DNA from: Tenacibaculum sp. SZ-18
GTDB lineage: Bacteria; Bacteroidota; Bacteroidia; Flavobacteriales; Flavobacteriaceae
DNA: 64,000 nucleotides
Assembly: GCF_002813915.1 (NCBI RefSeq)
Contig: NZ_CP019335.1
Coordinates: 3,393,777 to 3,457,776, forward strand
Direction: 5' to 3'
The notes beneath the pieces are model-generated. The model saw nothing but the letters and a program-made list of their open reading frames with translations. It had not been told where the DNA came from and searched no databases. Both the position numbers and the translations under genes were made by a program. Below, one piece after another: positions 35,014 to 44,418 of this stretch; position 1 is the stretch's first letter, and each line of letters begins with the position of its first letter.

Positions 35014-36288
35014 ATGAAAAAAACTAAAAAAGAAACTCTAATTACTAGCTTTGCTCTATTCTCTATGTTTTTTGGAGCAGGAAACTTGATTTTTCCTCCT
35101 TTTTTAGGTAAAAATGCTGCAGACACATGGCATTGGGTAGCGTTTGGTTTTTTCATCACAGCCGTTTTTATTCCAATTCTAGGAATATTAGCACATGCAC
35201 GTTTACAGGGAACAATGTATGATTTTGGTAAAAAAGTTTCACCTACATTTAGTTTCATATATTGTTTTGTTGTATATGTAATTTCGGTGGCTTTACCGGC
35301 TCCGAGAACGGCTTCAGTTACACATGAAATGGCAATTCAACCTTACTTTGAAACAGACTCTTTGTTCACGAGCTCAATTTATTTTGCTTTGGTTCTTGCC
35401 TTTGTTATGAATAGAAGTAAAATTTTAACTTTGATAGGACGATTTCTTACTCCATTAATTATTGTGATTCTTTTATCTATAATATGTATTGGAATTTTCT
35501 CTTCAAATACAATTTCAACTCCAACTATTTTTAACACCCCATTTGTTAGTGGTTTATTTGAAGGTTACCAAACTTTTGATGCTATTGGAGCAGTTGTTAT
35601 TGGTGGAGTTTTAGTTATTTCCATGAATTTCAACAAAAACACTTCATTCCAAGAGAAGAAAGAATTAATAACTACATCTGGATTAATTGCCGGACTTGGA
35701 TTACTAATAATTTATGCTGGATTAATTTATAATGGAGCTATTTTCGGTAGCACATTTCCCAAGGAGGCCTCTAGATCAGAAATATTATCTTCTTTAAGTT
35801 CACAAACTTTAGGGAATATTGGAACTACTTTATTAAGTGTATTAGTTGCCTTAGCATGCTTTACTACTGCAGTTGGAATCATCACAGGAACTTCTGATTA
35901 CTTCAAAAGCTTATTTAATAATTCTGAAAAAGCTTACACAATTACAGCAATTATCGGATGTGTTTTAGGTATAGTTATAGGACAATTTAATGTACAATTT
36001 ATAGTAGATATTGCTTTTCCGGCACTCATGTTTATTTACCCTATTACAATCATACTAATTCTATTGAATTTGCTTCCTACGAAATTAGCAACACCAACAA
36101 TGTTTAAAGCTGTTGTACTAGTAACATTTGTATTTAGTATCCCAGATTTCTTACAATTCTTTATTGATAAAGAATCGTTAGTTAGAATTCAAAATATAAT
36201 TCCTTTCTCTAAAGATAATCTTGGATGGGTTTTACCAGCTTTACTAACTTTTTTGGTGATACGTTTTTCCAGTAAAAAAGAAGCTTAG
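35014..36288 (+). CDS. brnQ: Branched-chain amino acid transport system II carrier protein
   Basis: The 424-residue polytopic protein has about twelve helices and the family opening FALFSMFFGAGNLIFPPFLG, typical of LIVCS/BrnQ sodium-coupled importers of leucine, isoleucine and valine in the inner membrane. The tail FLVIRFSSKKEA is basic. It follows the alpha/beta hydrolase gene closely and overlaps by 4 bp, tail to tail, with the gene at 36285. Confidence 0.9.
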   Translation: MKKTKKETLITSFALFSMFFGAGNLIFPPFLGKNAADTWHWVAFGFFITAVFIPILGILAHARLQGTMYDFGKKVSPTFSFIYCFVVYVISVALPAPRTASVTHEMAIQPYFETDSLFTSSIYFALVLAFVMNRSKILTLIGRFLTPLIIVILLSIICIGIFSSNTISTPTIFNTPFVSGLFEGYQTFDAIGAVVIGGVLVISMNFNKNTSFQEKKELITTSGLIAGLGLLIIYAGLIYNGAIFGSTFPKEASRSEILSSLSSQTLGNIGTTLLSVLVALACFTTAVGIITGTSDYFKSLFNNSEKAYTITAIIGCVLGIVIGQFNVQFIVDIAFPALMFIYPITIILILLNLLPTKLATPTMFKAVVLVTFVFSIPDFLQFFIDKESLVRIQNIIPFSKDNLGWVLPALLTFLVIRFSSKKEA

Positions 36289-36761
36289 AAACGATAGCCA
36301 ATATTCAAACCAACTCTTGGTACAACTGCTGGAGAATTATCTGAGAACATATTTCTACCAATTCCTCCAAGAACACTAACCATAAATCCACCGTTAGAAA
36401 CATATTTAGTTCCAACAGAAACCCCTAACGCTCCGTCGGTATATTTAATTGCACTATCTTTTTCTCCACTATTTATTCCTATAAAAATTTCACCAAAATA
36501 ATTCCAGTTTTGAGCTGTCGTAAAATAATGCCTGAAAAATGGAGTGATCATATTATCCTCATTGTATCTGAAATCGGAGTTTTTACCTTCAAAATTGAAT
36601 AATCCTGAAATACCGATAGATGATTGATCCGCTAAATAATATTCATATGTAACCTCTATGGTCTTCATTACTAAAGCATCTCCTAAATCTACGCTTATTT
36701 CTTGTTGTGCTTGCGTAACGAAATTCACTAAAACAGCAAAAATTACTAAAGTCTTTTTCAT
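36285..36761 (-). CDS. Small outer-membrane beta-barrel-like protein
   Basis: 158 residues from the ATG at 36761, where the signal peptide KKTLVIFAVLVNFVTQAQ begins (the frame also extends to 36788). The mature part has alternating strands and ends GLNIGYRF, with a barrel-type terminal Phe. It lies 59 nt after the 1125-aa outer-membrane protein gene on the same strand. Its stop overlaps brnQ's stop by 4 bp. Function unknown. Confidence 0.65.
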   Translation of the reverse strand: MKKTLVIFAVLVNFVTQAQQEISVDLGDALVMKTIEVTYEYYLADQSSIGISGLFNFEGKNSDFRYNEDNMITPFFRHYFTTAQNWNYFGEIFIGINSGEKDSAIKYTDGALGVSVGTKYVSNGGFMVSVLGGIGRNMFSDNSPAVVPRVGLNIGYRF

Positions 36762-36820
36762 GTGTAAAGTATATTGAGTTATTATCATCTTAATTTATTA
36801 AACAAAAATACATCATTTAT

Positions 36821-39800
36821 CTAAAAAATGGCTTTCAATTGAACCATTCCTGTATGTATTGTTTTAGAGGCTTCACTTTTCCTGCCAAAATAGTTCAAAT
36901 TTAGATTTAAAAACGAATTCAATTTTTGTGTTATCAAAGCACTCCAAGTAAAATTCCTTCCAACTTGCAATCCTTCTAACATTTGATATCCAACGGGAGA
37001 ATTTGTATCTCCTCTGAAATTATTTAAAAACATATTAAAGTTAGCCGAAATTTGATTTCGCTTTTCATTAATGTAATAATATTCAATGCCCAGTTTTTGT
37101 TGACTCAAATTTTCTAATCCAGCAACTGTATTCTCTTTATTTTTAAAATGATAAAAAGCAGATAATCTATGATCTTTGTTATATAAATAGGTAAGCTTAG
37201 GATTTAATTCTTTATTTCTTAAATTATAATTTCTATTTGCGAAGTTTTCGGTTGATAATTTATTTTCAGAGAGCGATGATGTGGCCTCAAACAACCAGAA
37301 TTTGCCAACTTTATGTTTAAAATCTATTTGATGTGTAATCGTATTATTCTCTTGATTACCAATAGTAAATTGCTGCTTATTTCTCGACTTACCAAACGTG
37401 TAAATCCAACTATAATTTTGTAGGTTTCGATTGAAATAGATACTATTTCTAAAATTAAATTGCAAACCAACTAATTGATCTTCATTCAAATCAAACGGAT
37501 TCAAATTAAAACTATCACCAACTCGTCTTTGCTCATTATTAATTAAAAAGTAAGTTTGATTATAAAAATAAGACAACCATTTTCGAACTCCTTTTTTCGA
37601 TTTCCAAAGTTTCGGATTTAATGTTATGGATTGCTTCCAAGATGCTCTTTGCGTTGGTAAAAAGGTTAAGTTTGGTAGCGGAACTCTTAGATATTCTGCT
37701 TGATCTTGAAACTGTGCAATTTCAAATTCTTCGAACTGTTGAATTCCATCGTTATTGTAATCGATCCAAGTGTAAAACCCCTGTCCTGGTTCAGTTTTTA
37801 CATAAATAAAATCTTGTCTTGCAATATTCCCTGATGACGTTTCGTAAACCGTTCCAATGGTCAATCCATTTTTAAAAAATCGTTGATTATAAACTATTCT
37901 CGAATTTAAAGATTGTTCATTTTCCGAAAACTTTTCATCGGTATATCTATAATTTGCATATACCGACAAATTTGTTGTTTTGTTCTGTATAATTCTACTA
38001 TCGAGATATACTGTATTTCTATTATTTATTCTTGTAAATAAATTGCTTTTGATACTATCATTTGTTCTATAATTCAATCCTACTTTTGCAAATACTTTTG
38101 TTGAATCTCCAATTCCAAAATATCCTTCATACTCTTGAAATTGGTGACTTAAATTATTGAATGTATTTGTATTTCTATCTTTTATTTCATTCGTTTCAAA
38201 ATTTACCAAACCACCAATCCACGTTTTCTTAAAACGCTTTTCATAATTACTATACAATCTGAAAAACTCATCTTTCTCAATGGTAGATGTATTTTGTAAC
38301 ATACTTCCCTTTAAATTAAAAACAGAATTTTTGTTACTTAATCTAGATTGAATTTCATGTTTATTACCATTAAAACTTTCAGAAAAGTTCAAGTAATTAA
38401 AACCATAAGAAACAAAATTGTTTTTCTCTTTCTCTAATCTAAACGTAGTTGCCAATTGATTCTGATTTCCAACTGCCGATCTCAAGTTCCAATCACGATT
38501 AAATTCAACGGTTCTAAAACGCTGTACTGTTCTAAAATTCTGCTGAACAAACTCATAATCCAAATTACTTTTCAATTTCCAACTTCCATCCAAAATGGTT
38601 TGTTTCCAGTTTAGTTTTGATGCAATTTGTTGATTCTTTTCATCGTCAATTGAAGAAAACAAATTCTGGTCATTATTACTATAAGCTAACTCTGCACTAA
38701 TGTTGGTTTTTTCTGATGGATTATAATTTGAATTTACCACAGCTACTTGCAAACTGGTTGGTGGGACCAATCGAACAGAAGGTTCAAAACTTCCTAAATT
38801 CGGACCAACATACTGATAAATAGTTCCTGTAGCAATTGTTCGATCTATTCTATAACTACCATTATTAATGCCAACATTAGAAAAAGTAACTGTGTATAAT
38901 TCTTCATTTTCATCAGTTGAAAACTCAAAAATGGAAACTCCGTTATTATCCACTTTTCGATATTGAATTCTATTTGGAGAAAATTCATCAATAAAAGCAC
39001 TTGGCGATACCATTTGTGTAATATCGTTTCCTGCATTTGCTAGAATCTCTTTCTGTTCGTCTGTTAAATTTTGTTGAATAGGTTGACTTTTAGCATCATT
39101 TTCATTGTAGAAATATCCAGAAATAGATAACTTTTCTCCTTTATACTGTGCTTTTTCATAAGTGATAAAACGTGTATAGTTTCTATCAGAAAATTGAAAT
39201 TCTATTCGAACGCGCATATCATTTGTAACGGGATATTTGGTGTTAAAACGAACTTCAGCTAAATTATAATCGATTACATAGTCTTTATTTTCTCCGCGTT
39301 CTAAACGATTCCCGTTTACGAAAACAGCATCACTTCCTTCTACAATTACAATCGCCGATTCGTTATTTGGACCAAAAATTTTGTATGGACCTTGATTTCC
39401 TTCTGTTCCAACAAAATTAAAAGCCGTAAAACGACCACGAACAATGGCTCCAGAAGCAGAAGCTCGGAAGTTTTTACTGATATCAGCCTCAGCTTGTAAT
39501 CCAGAAACTTGTTTATCGAAATTCAAAAAATAACTATCCTTATTGGCAAGAGAAACATCTCCTCCTTTCACTTTCCAATTCTTGTTATATAACTCTACAA
39601 AAACTCGATTAAAATCTGTGATATTTTGAGAGTAACCTCCTTGTTGTAATGGAAAATTAGTATCAAAAATATTAGCTCTTATGGAAACATCTTTCGACAA
39701 TTTTCCTTCAATAGTTAAGTCTAAAGTTGCATTTGTAACTGCATTCTGATTATTACCTGAAGTAACTCCTCTTGAAATGAATCCTGAAGTTTTTAAACCA

Positions 39801-40198
39801 TCAAAGAAATCATTTCTAGTTTTCTTTTTATTTGTTGTTAAACTGTATAATTGTTCAGATGTATTTGTTGAATTTGGAACGATTAACCTTTTATCTAATA
39901 AGGAATATTTCTTGGTTAAAAAGGCTGGATATCGCAAATACTCCATAATAACTTCAGGAAAACTATCTGACTTTATAAATAGTTTAGATTTTACAAAGTC
40001 TACTTGATACTGTTCTTTAGAAATTTCCTTTCCGTCTTTTGAAAATAATTTAAAAAAAGTAGGATTGATACTTACGGAATCGATTTGAATAGTATCGCTT
40101 TTAAGTGTTAGTTTCTTTGACCTAAATTCTTTAAGTTTCTTTTGTCCGAAACCCAACAGGGATATAAAAAAAAAGAAAAAGAATACTTTTTGAGTCAT
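36821..40198 (-). CDS. Large outer-membrane protein, 1125 aa, function unknown
   Basis: The protein has a very Phe-rich signal peptide (FFFFFFISLLGFGQ). About 40-110 is a polar region; 120-360 shows regular beta strands with GIISRG-like and SIRANIFDTNFPLQQGGY phrases and a YKIFGPNNESAIVIVEGSD segment; from about 480 on the pattern is a long row of alternating strands, and it ends MVQLKAIF, so it probably spans the outer membrane as a large barrel. I do not recognise a named family with certainty; the strand motifs bring to mind large flavobacterial surface proteins. It follows the feo genes on the same strand but has its own -7 motif at 40221. Confidence 0.65.
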   Translation of the reverse strand: MTQKVFFFFFFISLLGFGQKKLKEFRSKKLTLKSDTIQIDSVSINPTFFKLFSKDGKEISKEQYQVDFVKSKLFIKSDSFPEVIMEYLRYPAFLTKKYSLLDKRLIVPNSTNTSEQLYSLTTNKKKTRNDFFDGLKTSGFISRGVTSGNNQNAVTNATLDLTIEGKLSKDVSIRANIFDTNFPLQQGGYSQNITDFNRVFVELYNKNWKVKGGDVSLANKDSYFLNFDKQVSGLQAEADISKNFRASASGAIVRGRFTAFNFVGTEGNQGPYKIFGPNNESAIVIVEGSDAVFVNGNRLERGENKDYVIDYNLAEVRFNTKYPVTNDMRVRIEFQFSDRNYTRFITYEKAQYKGEKLSISGYFYNENDAKSQPIQQNLTDEQKEILANAGNDITQMVSPSAFIDEFSPNRIQYRKVDNNGVSIFEFSTDENEELYTVTFSNVGINNGSYRIDRTIATGTIYQYVGPNLGSFEPSVRLVPPTSLQVAVVNSNYNPSEKTNISAELAYSNNDQNLFSSIDDEKNQQIASKLNWKQTILDGSWKLKSNLDYEFVQQNFRTVQRFRTVEFNRDWNLRSAVGNQNQLATTFRLEKEKNNFVSYGFNYLNFSESFNGNKHEIQSRLSNKNSVFNLKGSMLQNTSTIEKDEFFRLYSNYEKRFKKTWIGGLVNFETNEIKDRNTNTFNNLSHQFQEYEGYFGIGDSTKVFAKVGLNYRTNDSIKSNLFTRINNRNTVYLDSRIIQNKTTNLSVYANYRYTDEKFSENEQSLNSRIVYNQRFFKNGLTIGTVYETSSGNIARQDFIYVKTEPGQGFYTWIDYNNDGIQQFEEFEIAQFQDQAEYLRVPLPNLTFLPTQRASWKQSITLNPKLWKSKKGVRKWLSYFYNQTYFLINNEQRRVGDSFNLNPFDLNEDQLVGLQFNFRNSIYFNRNLQNYSWIYTFGKSRNKQQFTIGNQENNTITHQIDFKHKVGKFWLFEATSSLSENKLSTENFANRNYNLRNKELNPKLTYLYNKDHRLSAFYHFKNKENTVAGLENLSQQKLGIEYYYINEKRNQISANFNMFLNNFRGDTNSPVGYQMLEGLQVGRNFTWSALITQKLNSFLNLNLNYFGRKSEASKTIHTGMVQLKAIF

Positions 40199-40220
40199 AC
40201 TTTCATAAACGTAATGGAAT

Positions 40221-40228
40221 CAAAAATA
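40221..40228 (-). promoter_or_regulatory. Putative -7 promoter element of the 1125-aa outer-membrane protein gene
   Basis: Minus-strand TATTTTTG, 22 nt before the ATG at 40198. It suggests independent transcription from the feo genes. Confidence 0.45.
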
Positions 40229-40259
40229 GTTTATTTAAGGGCTTACTTAAGCTTTTATT

Positions 40260-40379
40260 CTAGCTACAACCACAATTTGTATCACAACCATTTTTACTTT
40301 TTGGCTGAAAAAAAAACTTCTTAGCTAAAAAGAAAACTGCTAAAGCTACTATCGTATATGTAATGAATTGCTGTACCAT
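40260..40379 (-). CDS. FeoB-associated Cys-rich membrane protein, 39 aa
   Basis: Reading the minus strand from ATG at 40379 gives a 39-residue protein: one membrane helix (about 5-19, FITYTIVALAVFFLA), a basic stretch, and a C-terminal NGCDTNCGCS with three Cys. This is the FeoB-associated family that follows feoB in many bacteria, and it starts 2 bp after the feoB stop. The Cys may bind iron or a cluster to help transport. It is too short for most gene finders. Confidence 0.85.
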   Translation of the reverse strand: MVQQFITYTIVALAVFFLAKKFFFQPKSKNGCDTNCGCS

Positions 40380-40380
40380 A

Positions 40381-42477
40381 TTATGACAAGAATTGATAAA
40401 TTACTGTTGCCGATGAATAGGCGATAACTCCCATCGCTACCAATTGGATGATTGGCCATTTCCAACTTTTCGTTTCTCGTTTTACAATAGCTAATGTTGC
40501 CATACACTGCATTGCAAATACATAAAAAAGTAATAAGGACATTCCTGTCGCAAAATCGAATCGTTTACCACCAGTTTCAGAATTTACCTCGGCTTCCATT
40601 CTTTCTTTTATCGTTCCTTCATCCTCTACGCCTTCAATACTGTAAATAGTAGCCAATGTTCCTACAAATACTTCTCTAGCAGCAAATGAAGCGATTAAAC
40701 CAATTCCTAATTTCCAATCGTAACCCATTGGCTTTACCACTGGCTCAATAGCTTTACCTGCAATTCCGATAAAAGATTTCTCCATTTTTACTGAAGCAAT
40801 TCGCTGCGCTAACTCTTCGTCTGATAAATTCTGAGATGCTAATTCAGTTTTTACTTTTTCTTCCGTTTCGTAATATGAAGATGGACCATGGGTTGCTAAA
40901 AACCATAAAATAATTGAAATCGCTAAAATGATTTTACCCGCATCAAAAACAAAACTTTTTGTTTTTTCAACCACAGATAATAATACATTCTTTATCGACG
41001 GCAATTTATAATCAGGCATTTCTATTACAAATAAAGATTTACTCTTTATTTTCAAAACTTTATGTAAAATAAAAGCAGCGCTAAATGCAGCTATAAACCC
41101 TAATGCGTATAAACCCAATAATGTTAACCCTTGTAAATTAAAAAAGCCTAAAACTCTTTGATTGGGAATAATAATCGCAATTAAAATCGCATATACTGGT
41201 AGCCTTGCGGCACAAGTGGTAAACGGTGTAACTAAAATCGTAATCAGTCTTTCTTTCCAACTGGTAATAGTTCTTGTTGCCATAACTGCTGGAATCGCAC
41301 ACGCCGTTCCCGAAATTAATGGAATAATACTTTTACCACTCATTCCAAATCGTCTCATAATTTTGTCCATTAAAAATACAACACGACTCATATATCCTGA
41401 CTCTTCCATAATTGCAATTAAGAAAAACAAAATAGCAATTTGTGGAATAAAAATTACAACACCACCAATACCAGGAATCACCCCATCCGTTAAAAGATTT
41501 GTAAACATCCCTTCTGGTAATTTCTCTTTAAGAATTTCTGATAAACTTCCGAAGGAACCATCAATGAAATCCATTGGAATAGATGACCATTCAAAAATAG
41601 ATTGAAACACTAGTGCTAAAATCCCTAAAAAGATAAAGTATCCAAAAAACTTATGTGTAAAAACTCTGTCTAATCTGCTTCGCAAGTCTTTAGCTTTCGT
41701 TCGATCTAAAACATATGTTTTTTTGAGAATTTCATTAATTCTCTGATATCTATAAATTGTTTCTTTCTGCTGATACTTTTTTAATTTAGGAATGTCATCT
41801 AAAAAGCTCGAAAAATCCTCCTGCCTATTATTCAAAAAATTCTTTTGAGTTACAGATAACCATAATTTATACAATGAAATATTTGAATTTACATTCTGTA
41901 AATTAGCAAAATAATCTTGATCTATTTTATCTGCGATTGTAGCAAAATTTGAAACCGAGTTTACAATTTTATAATTGGCCAACTCTGCTTTTAATTCTGA
42001 TATACCAATATTCTTCTTTGCTGAAACTAAAATTACTTTAGTTTGTAAGTCTTTTTCTAACTCCTCAACATTTATGGAAATACCTTTTTTCTCCATTTCG
42101 TCAACCATATTAATGGCTAAAACCGTTGGAATTCCTAAATCTTGAATTTGTGTAAACAACAACAAATTTCTTTTGAGGTTTTCAATATCAGCAACCATCA
42201 ATATTACATCAGGAAAATTCTTCCCTTCTGTATCATTTAAAACTTTAAGAACAATACTTTCATCTAATGACGTAGGATTAATACTGTATGTACCTGGTAA
42301 ATCAGTAATTACTCCTTTAATTTCAGAAGTTAATTTACAGTTCCCTTGTTTTTTATCGACTGTAATACCTGGATAATTACCTACTTTTTGATTTAATCCT
42401 GTTAACCTATTGAACAAAGAAGTTTTCCCTGTATTAGGATTACCAATTAACGATATTTGAATACTATCTTTCGCCAT
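40381..42477 (-). CDS. feoB: Ferrous iron transport protein B
   Basis: The 698-residue protein has an N-terminal G domain: GNPNTGKTSLFN (G1), DLPGTYS (G3) and NMVDE (G4), then a helical spacer and, from about 280, a membrane part with two Gate domains (GTACAIPAVMATRT and FAAREVFVGTLATI). It imports Fe(II) across the inner membrane, controlled by GTP hydrolysis. Its start overlaps feoA by 14 bp, so translation is coupled. The full set feoA-feoB-small Cys-rich protein is present. Confidence 0.96.
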   Translation of the reverse strand: MAKDSIQISLIGNPNTGKTSLFNRLTGLNQKVGNYPGITVDKKQGNCKLTSEIKGVITDLPGTYSINPTSLDESIVLKVLNDTEGKNFPDVILMVADIENLKRNLLLFTQIQDLGIPTVLAINMVDEMEKKGISINVEELEKDLQTKVILVSAKKNIGISELKAELANYKIVNSVSNFATIADKIDQDYFANLQNVNSNISLYKLWLSVTQKNFLNNRQEDFSSFLDDIPKLKKYQQKETIYRYQRINEILKKTYVLDRTKAKDLRSRLDRVFTHKFFGYFIFLGILALVFQSIFEWSSIPMDFIDGSFGSLSEILKEKLPEGMFTNLLTDGVIPGIGGVVIFIPQIAILFFLIAIMEESGYMSRVVFLMDKIMRRFGMSGKSIIPLISGTACAIPAVMATRTITSWKERLITILVTPFTTCAARLPVYAILIAIIIPNQRVLGFFNLQGLTLLGLYALGFIAAFSAAFILHKVLKIKSKSLFVIEMPDYKLPSIKNVLLSVVEKTKSFVFDAGKIILAISIILWFLATHGPSSYYETEEKVKTELASQNLSDEELAQRIASVKMEKSFIGIAGKAIEPVVKPMGYDWKLGIGLIASFAAREVFVGTLATIYSIEGVEDEGTIKERMEAEVNSETGGKRFDFATGMSLLLFYVFAMQCMATLAIVKRETKSWKWPIIQLVAMGVIAYSSATVIYQFLS

Positions 42478-42709
42478 TTTGACTCTCTAGGTTAATCAAT
42501 TTTATTTTTGAAGCCGTTTCTTTTCGTATGGCTAAATGACTACCATTTACTATAACGTACATCGGATCGTTTAAAGGTGCTACTTGTAGTAAAGTAACTT
42601 CTGCTCCGGGCAAACAACCCATTTCTAATAATTTTAAAGGAATTGAGTTTTGATTATCTTCAGAGATGATTCCAGATTCTCCTATTATTAATGATGCTAT
42701 ACTACTCAA
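42464..42709 (-). CDS. feoA: Ferrous iron transport protein A
   Basis: The 81-residue protein has the SH3-like FeoA fold signature: PLKLLEMGCLPGAEVTLLQVAP and VNGSHLAIRKETASKI. It supports FeoB. The start is a TTG at 42709; no ATG occurs before the core, and nothing better is upstream. A -7 motif at 42762-42769 and a 15-bp palindrome at 42775-42789 precede it. Confidence 0.92.
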   Translation of the reverse strand: MSSIASLIIGESGIISEDNQNSIPLKLLEMGCLPGAEVTLLQVAPLNDPMYVIVNGSHLAIRKETASKIKLINLESQNGER

Positions 42710-42761
42710 AGAAATGATTTTTAGAACTATGATTTAAAATCTGTTTAACCACAGCGAAATG

Positions 42762-42769
42762 CAAAGATA
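42762..42769 (-). promoter_or_regulatory. Putative -7 promoter element of the feo operon
   Basis: Minus-strand TATCTTTG matches TAnnTTTG, giving a leader of about 45-50 nt to the feoA TTG. The palindrome at 42775-42789 lies just upstream, between -7 and -33. Confidence 0.55.
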
Positions 42770-42774
42770 CTAAA

Positions 42775-42789
42775 TTAGAATGATTCTAA
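42775..42789. promoter_or_regulatory. Palindromic operator candidate (Fur- or DtxR-like) over the feo promoter
   Basis: TTAGAAT-G-ATTCTAA is a perfect 7-1-7 inverted repeat. The 7-1-7 geometry is that of Fur boxes; the TTAG...CTAA ends also recall DtxR/IdeR sites. Its position between the -7 and -33 elements of the feo promoter is where an iron-bound repressor would block RNA polymerase. The divergent holB promoter starts 32 bp farther on. Confidence 0.55.
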
Positions 42790-42820
42790 AGATGTGATTT
42801 CTTGCTCTTAACATAAATAG

Positions 42821-42828
42821 TATATTTG
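42821..42828 (+). promoter_or_regulatory. Putative -7 promoter element, 4 nt from the holB ATG
   Basis: TATATTTG, then TTGC and ATG; a TTG at 42802-42804 lies 16 bp upstream and may be the -33 element. It implies a leaderless transcript. Confidence 0.5.
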
Positions 42829-42832
42829 TTGC

Positions 42833-43984
42833 ATGACATTCGAGAAAATCATTGGTCAAGACTATATTAAAAAGCATTTGTCTACCTCGGCTGAAAATGG
42901 TAGAATTCCACATGCACAGTTGTTTGTGGGAAAAGAGGGTTCAGGAACTTTAGCTATGGCAGTTGCATATGCCAAACTCTTATTGTCCAGTTCATCTAAC
43001 GAACCTGAATCTTGTGCAATAAAATGTGAAAAATTACAGCATCCTGATTTACATTTTGCCTTTCCAGTAACCACCACAGACTCTATAAAAAAACATCCTA
43101 CGAGTAATTTATTTTTAGAGGAGTGGAGATCTTTTATTTTTAACACACCTTATGGAAGTTTATTCGATTGGTTGAAAAGTATTGGTGTTGAGAATAAACA
43201 AGGACAAATTGGAGTAGATGAAGCTGAAGATATTGTAAAAAAGCTTTCATTAAAATCATACGAAGGTGGCTTTAAAGTAATGATTATTTGGATGGCCGAA
43301 AAAATGAATGTTGCAGCTTCTAATAAATTATTAAAACTAATTGAAGAACCTCCAGCTAAGACAATATTCCTTTTAGTTACAGAAGAAGAAGGTCAGATCA
43401 TAAACACTATAAAATCTCGTTGTCAATCGCTTCATTTCCCTGCTTTAAGTGAGAATGATATCGAAAATGAATTGGCAAAGAATTATGAAATTTCTTCAAA
43501 TGATGCAAAAAGAATTGCACAACAAAGTGAAGGTAACCTCAACAAAGCATTGCATTTATTGAATAACGACTCCAATGATTTAATTTTTGAAGAATGGTTT
43601 ATTACATGGATTCGTAGCGCTTTTAAAGCGAAAGGAAATGCTGCTGTAATACAAGATCTAATTCAATGGAGTGAAGAGATTGCTAAAAGTGGAAGAGAAA
43701 CTCAAAAACAATTTATCCAATATTGTCTACATTTCTTCAGACAAGCACTTTTATTGAATTATGGAACTCCAGACTTGGTTTATTTAACTCCACAAACTGG
43801 TAACTTCAAGCTAGAAAAATTCGCTCCTTTTATACATAGTGGAAATATCCTTTCCATTGAAAAAGAACTAAATGATGCTCAATATCATATCGAAAGAAAT
43901 GGTAATGCCAAAATTATTTTATTAGACCTTTCTATAAAATTAACTCGATTACTTCATACCAAAGAACAACAAGTCAACACCTAG
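42833..43984 (+). CDS. holB: DNA polymerase III delta prime subunit-like clamp-loader protein
   Basis: The 383-residue protein starts with FEKIIGQDYIKKHL and IPHAQLFVGKEGSGTLAMA (degenerate P-loop of delta prime: GKEGSGT), and has the KVMIIWMAEKMNVAASNKLLKLIEEPP segment that is the strongest mark of clamp-loader subunits, plus the sensor region IKSRCQSL with the Arg finger (SRC). It helps load the sliding clamp in replication. It diverges from the feo operon with 123 bp between the starts. Confidence 0.9.
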   Translation: MTFEKIIGQDYIKKHLSTSAENGRIPHAQLFVGKEGSGTLAMAVAYAKLLLSSSSNEPESCAIKCEKLQHPDLHFAFPVTTTDSIKKHPTSNLFLEEWRSFIFNTPYGSLFDWLKSIGVENKQGQIGVDEAEDIVKKLSLKSYEGGFKVMIIWMAEKMNVAASNKLLKLIEEPPAKTIFLLVTEEEGQIINTIKSRCQSLHFPALSENDIENELAKNYEISSNDAKRIAQQSEGNLNKALHLLNNDSNDLIFEEWFITWIRSAFKAKGNAAVIQDLIQWSEEIAKSGRETQKQFIQYCLHFFRQALLLNYGTPDLVYLTPQTGNFKLEKFAPFIHSGNILSIEKELNDAQYHIERNGNAKIILLDLSIKLTRLLHTKEQQVNT

Positions 43985-44418
43985 AATATGAAATCTTACT
44001 TTTTTTAAGTAGTATTCATTAATGGACTAATTTTTGATATGTTTAAAAATGGAAAAAAGAAAACGAATACACTTTACAAAATATATGGTAGCGAATTTGA
44101 AAAAATTTCGTTTAAGGATTAAATTTTCAACATGTAAAAAAACTTACAGTACATGAGTTTTTGAAGATGATTTGATTAATCCAGCAGATGGTATAGCTCT
44201 ATCTGGGGTTAACAACGATAACACCAAAGTTTTTAAAAGTAATTTAAACTTTATAGCTTAGTATGCATATTCATGTCCCCTATTTAGATAAAGTAGTACA
44301 AGCCAGTGAGTGCGCTTAAAAAAACTTAAAAAAGCTTCGGTTAAATGGTAATTAATGATTATCACAATGACTAATAATTCAATGATGTTCATAATGAAAT
44401 CTAAAAACTATAATAAAC
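43985..44418. other. Gene-free region with a possible gene remnant
   Basis: 434 bp between holB and a histidine kinase gene. No complete gene. On the plus strand 44157-44261 reads as a protein-like stretch, with LINPADGIALSGVNNDN in it, preceded by an in-frame TGA at 44154 and more open codons in the same frame from ATG 44082. It may be a decayed small gene, family unknown. No terminator with a clear stem was found after holB. Confidence 0.4.

Noticed and set aside
39777..40007. Plus-strand open frame within the 1125-aa protein gene
   Set aside because: It is a shadow frame of a clear minus-strand gene with a signal peptide and lacks any recognisable feature.
41162..41605. 147-codon plus-strand frame inside feoB
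   Set aside because: Antisense shadow of the conserved membrane part of feoB; hydrophobicity is explained by the opposite strand.
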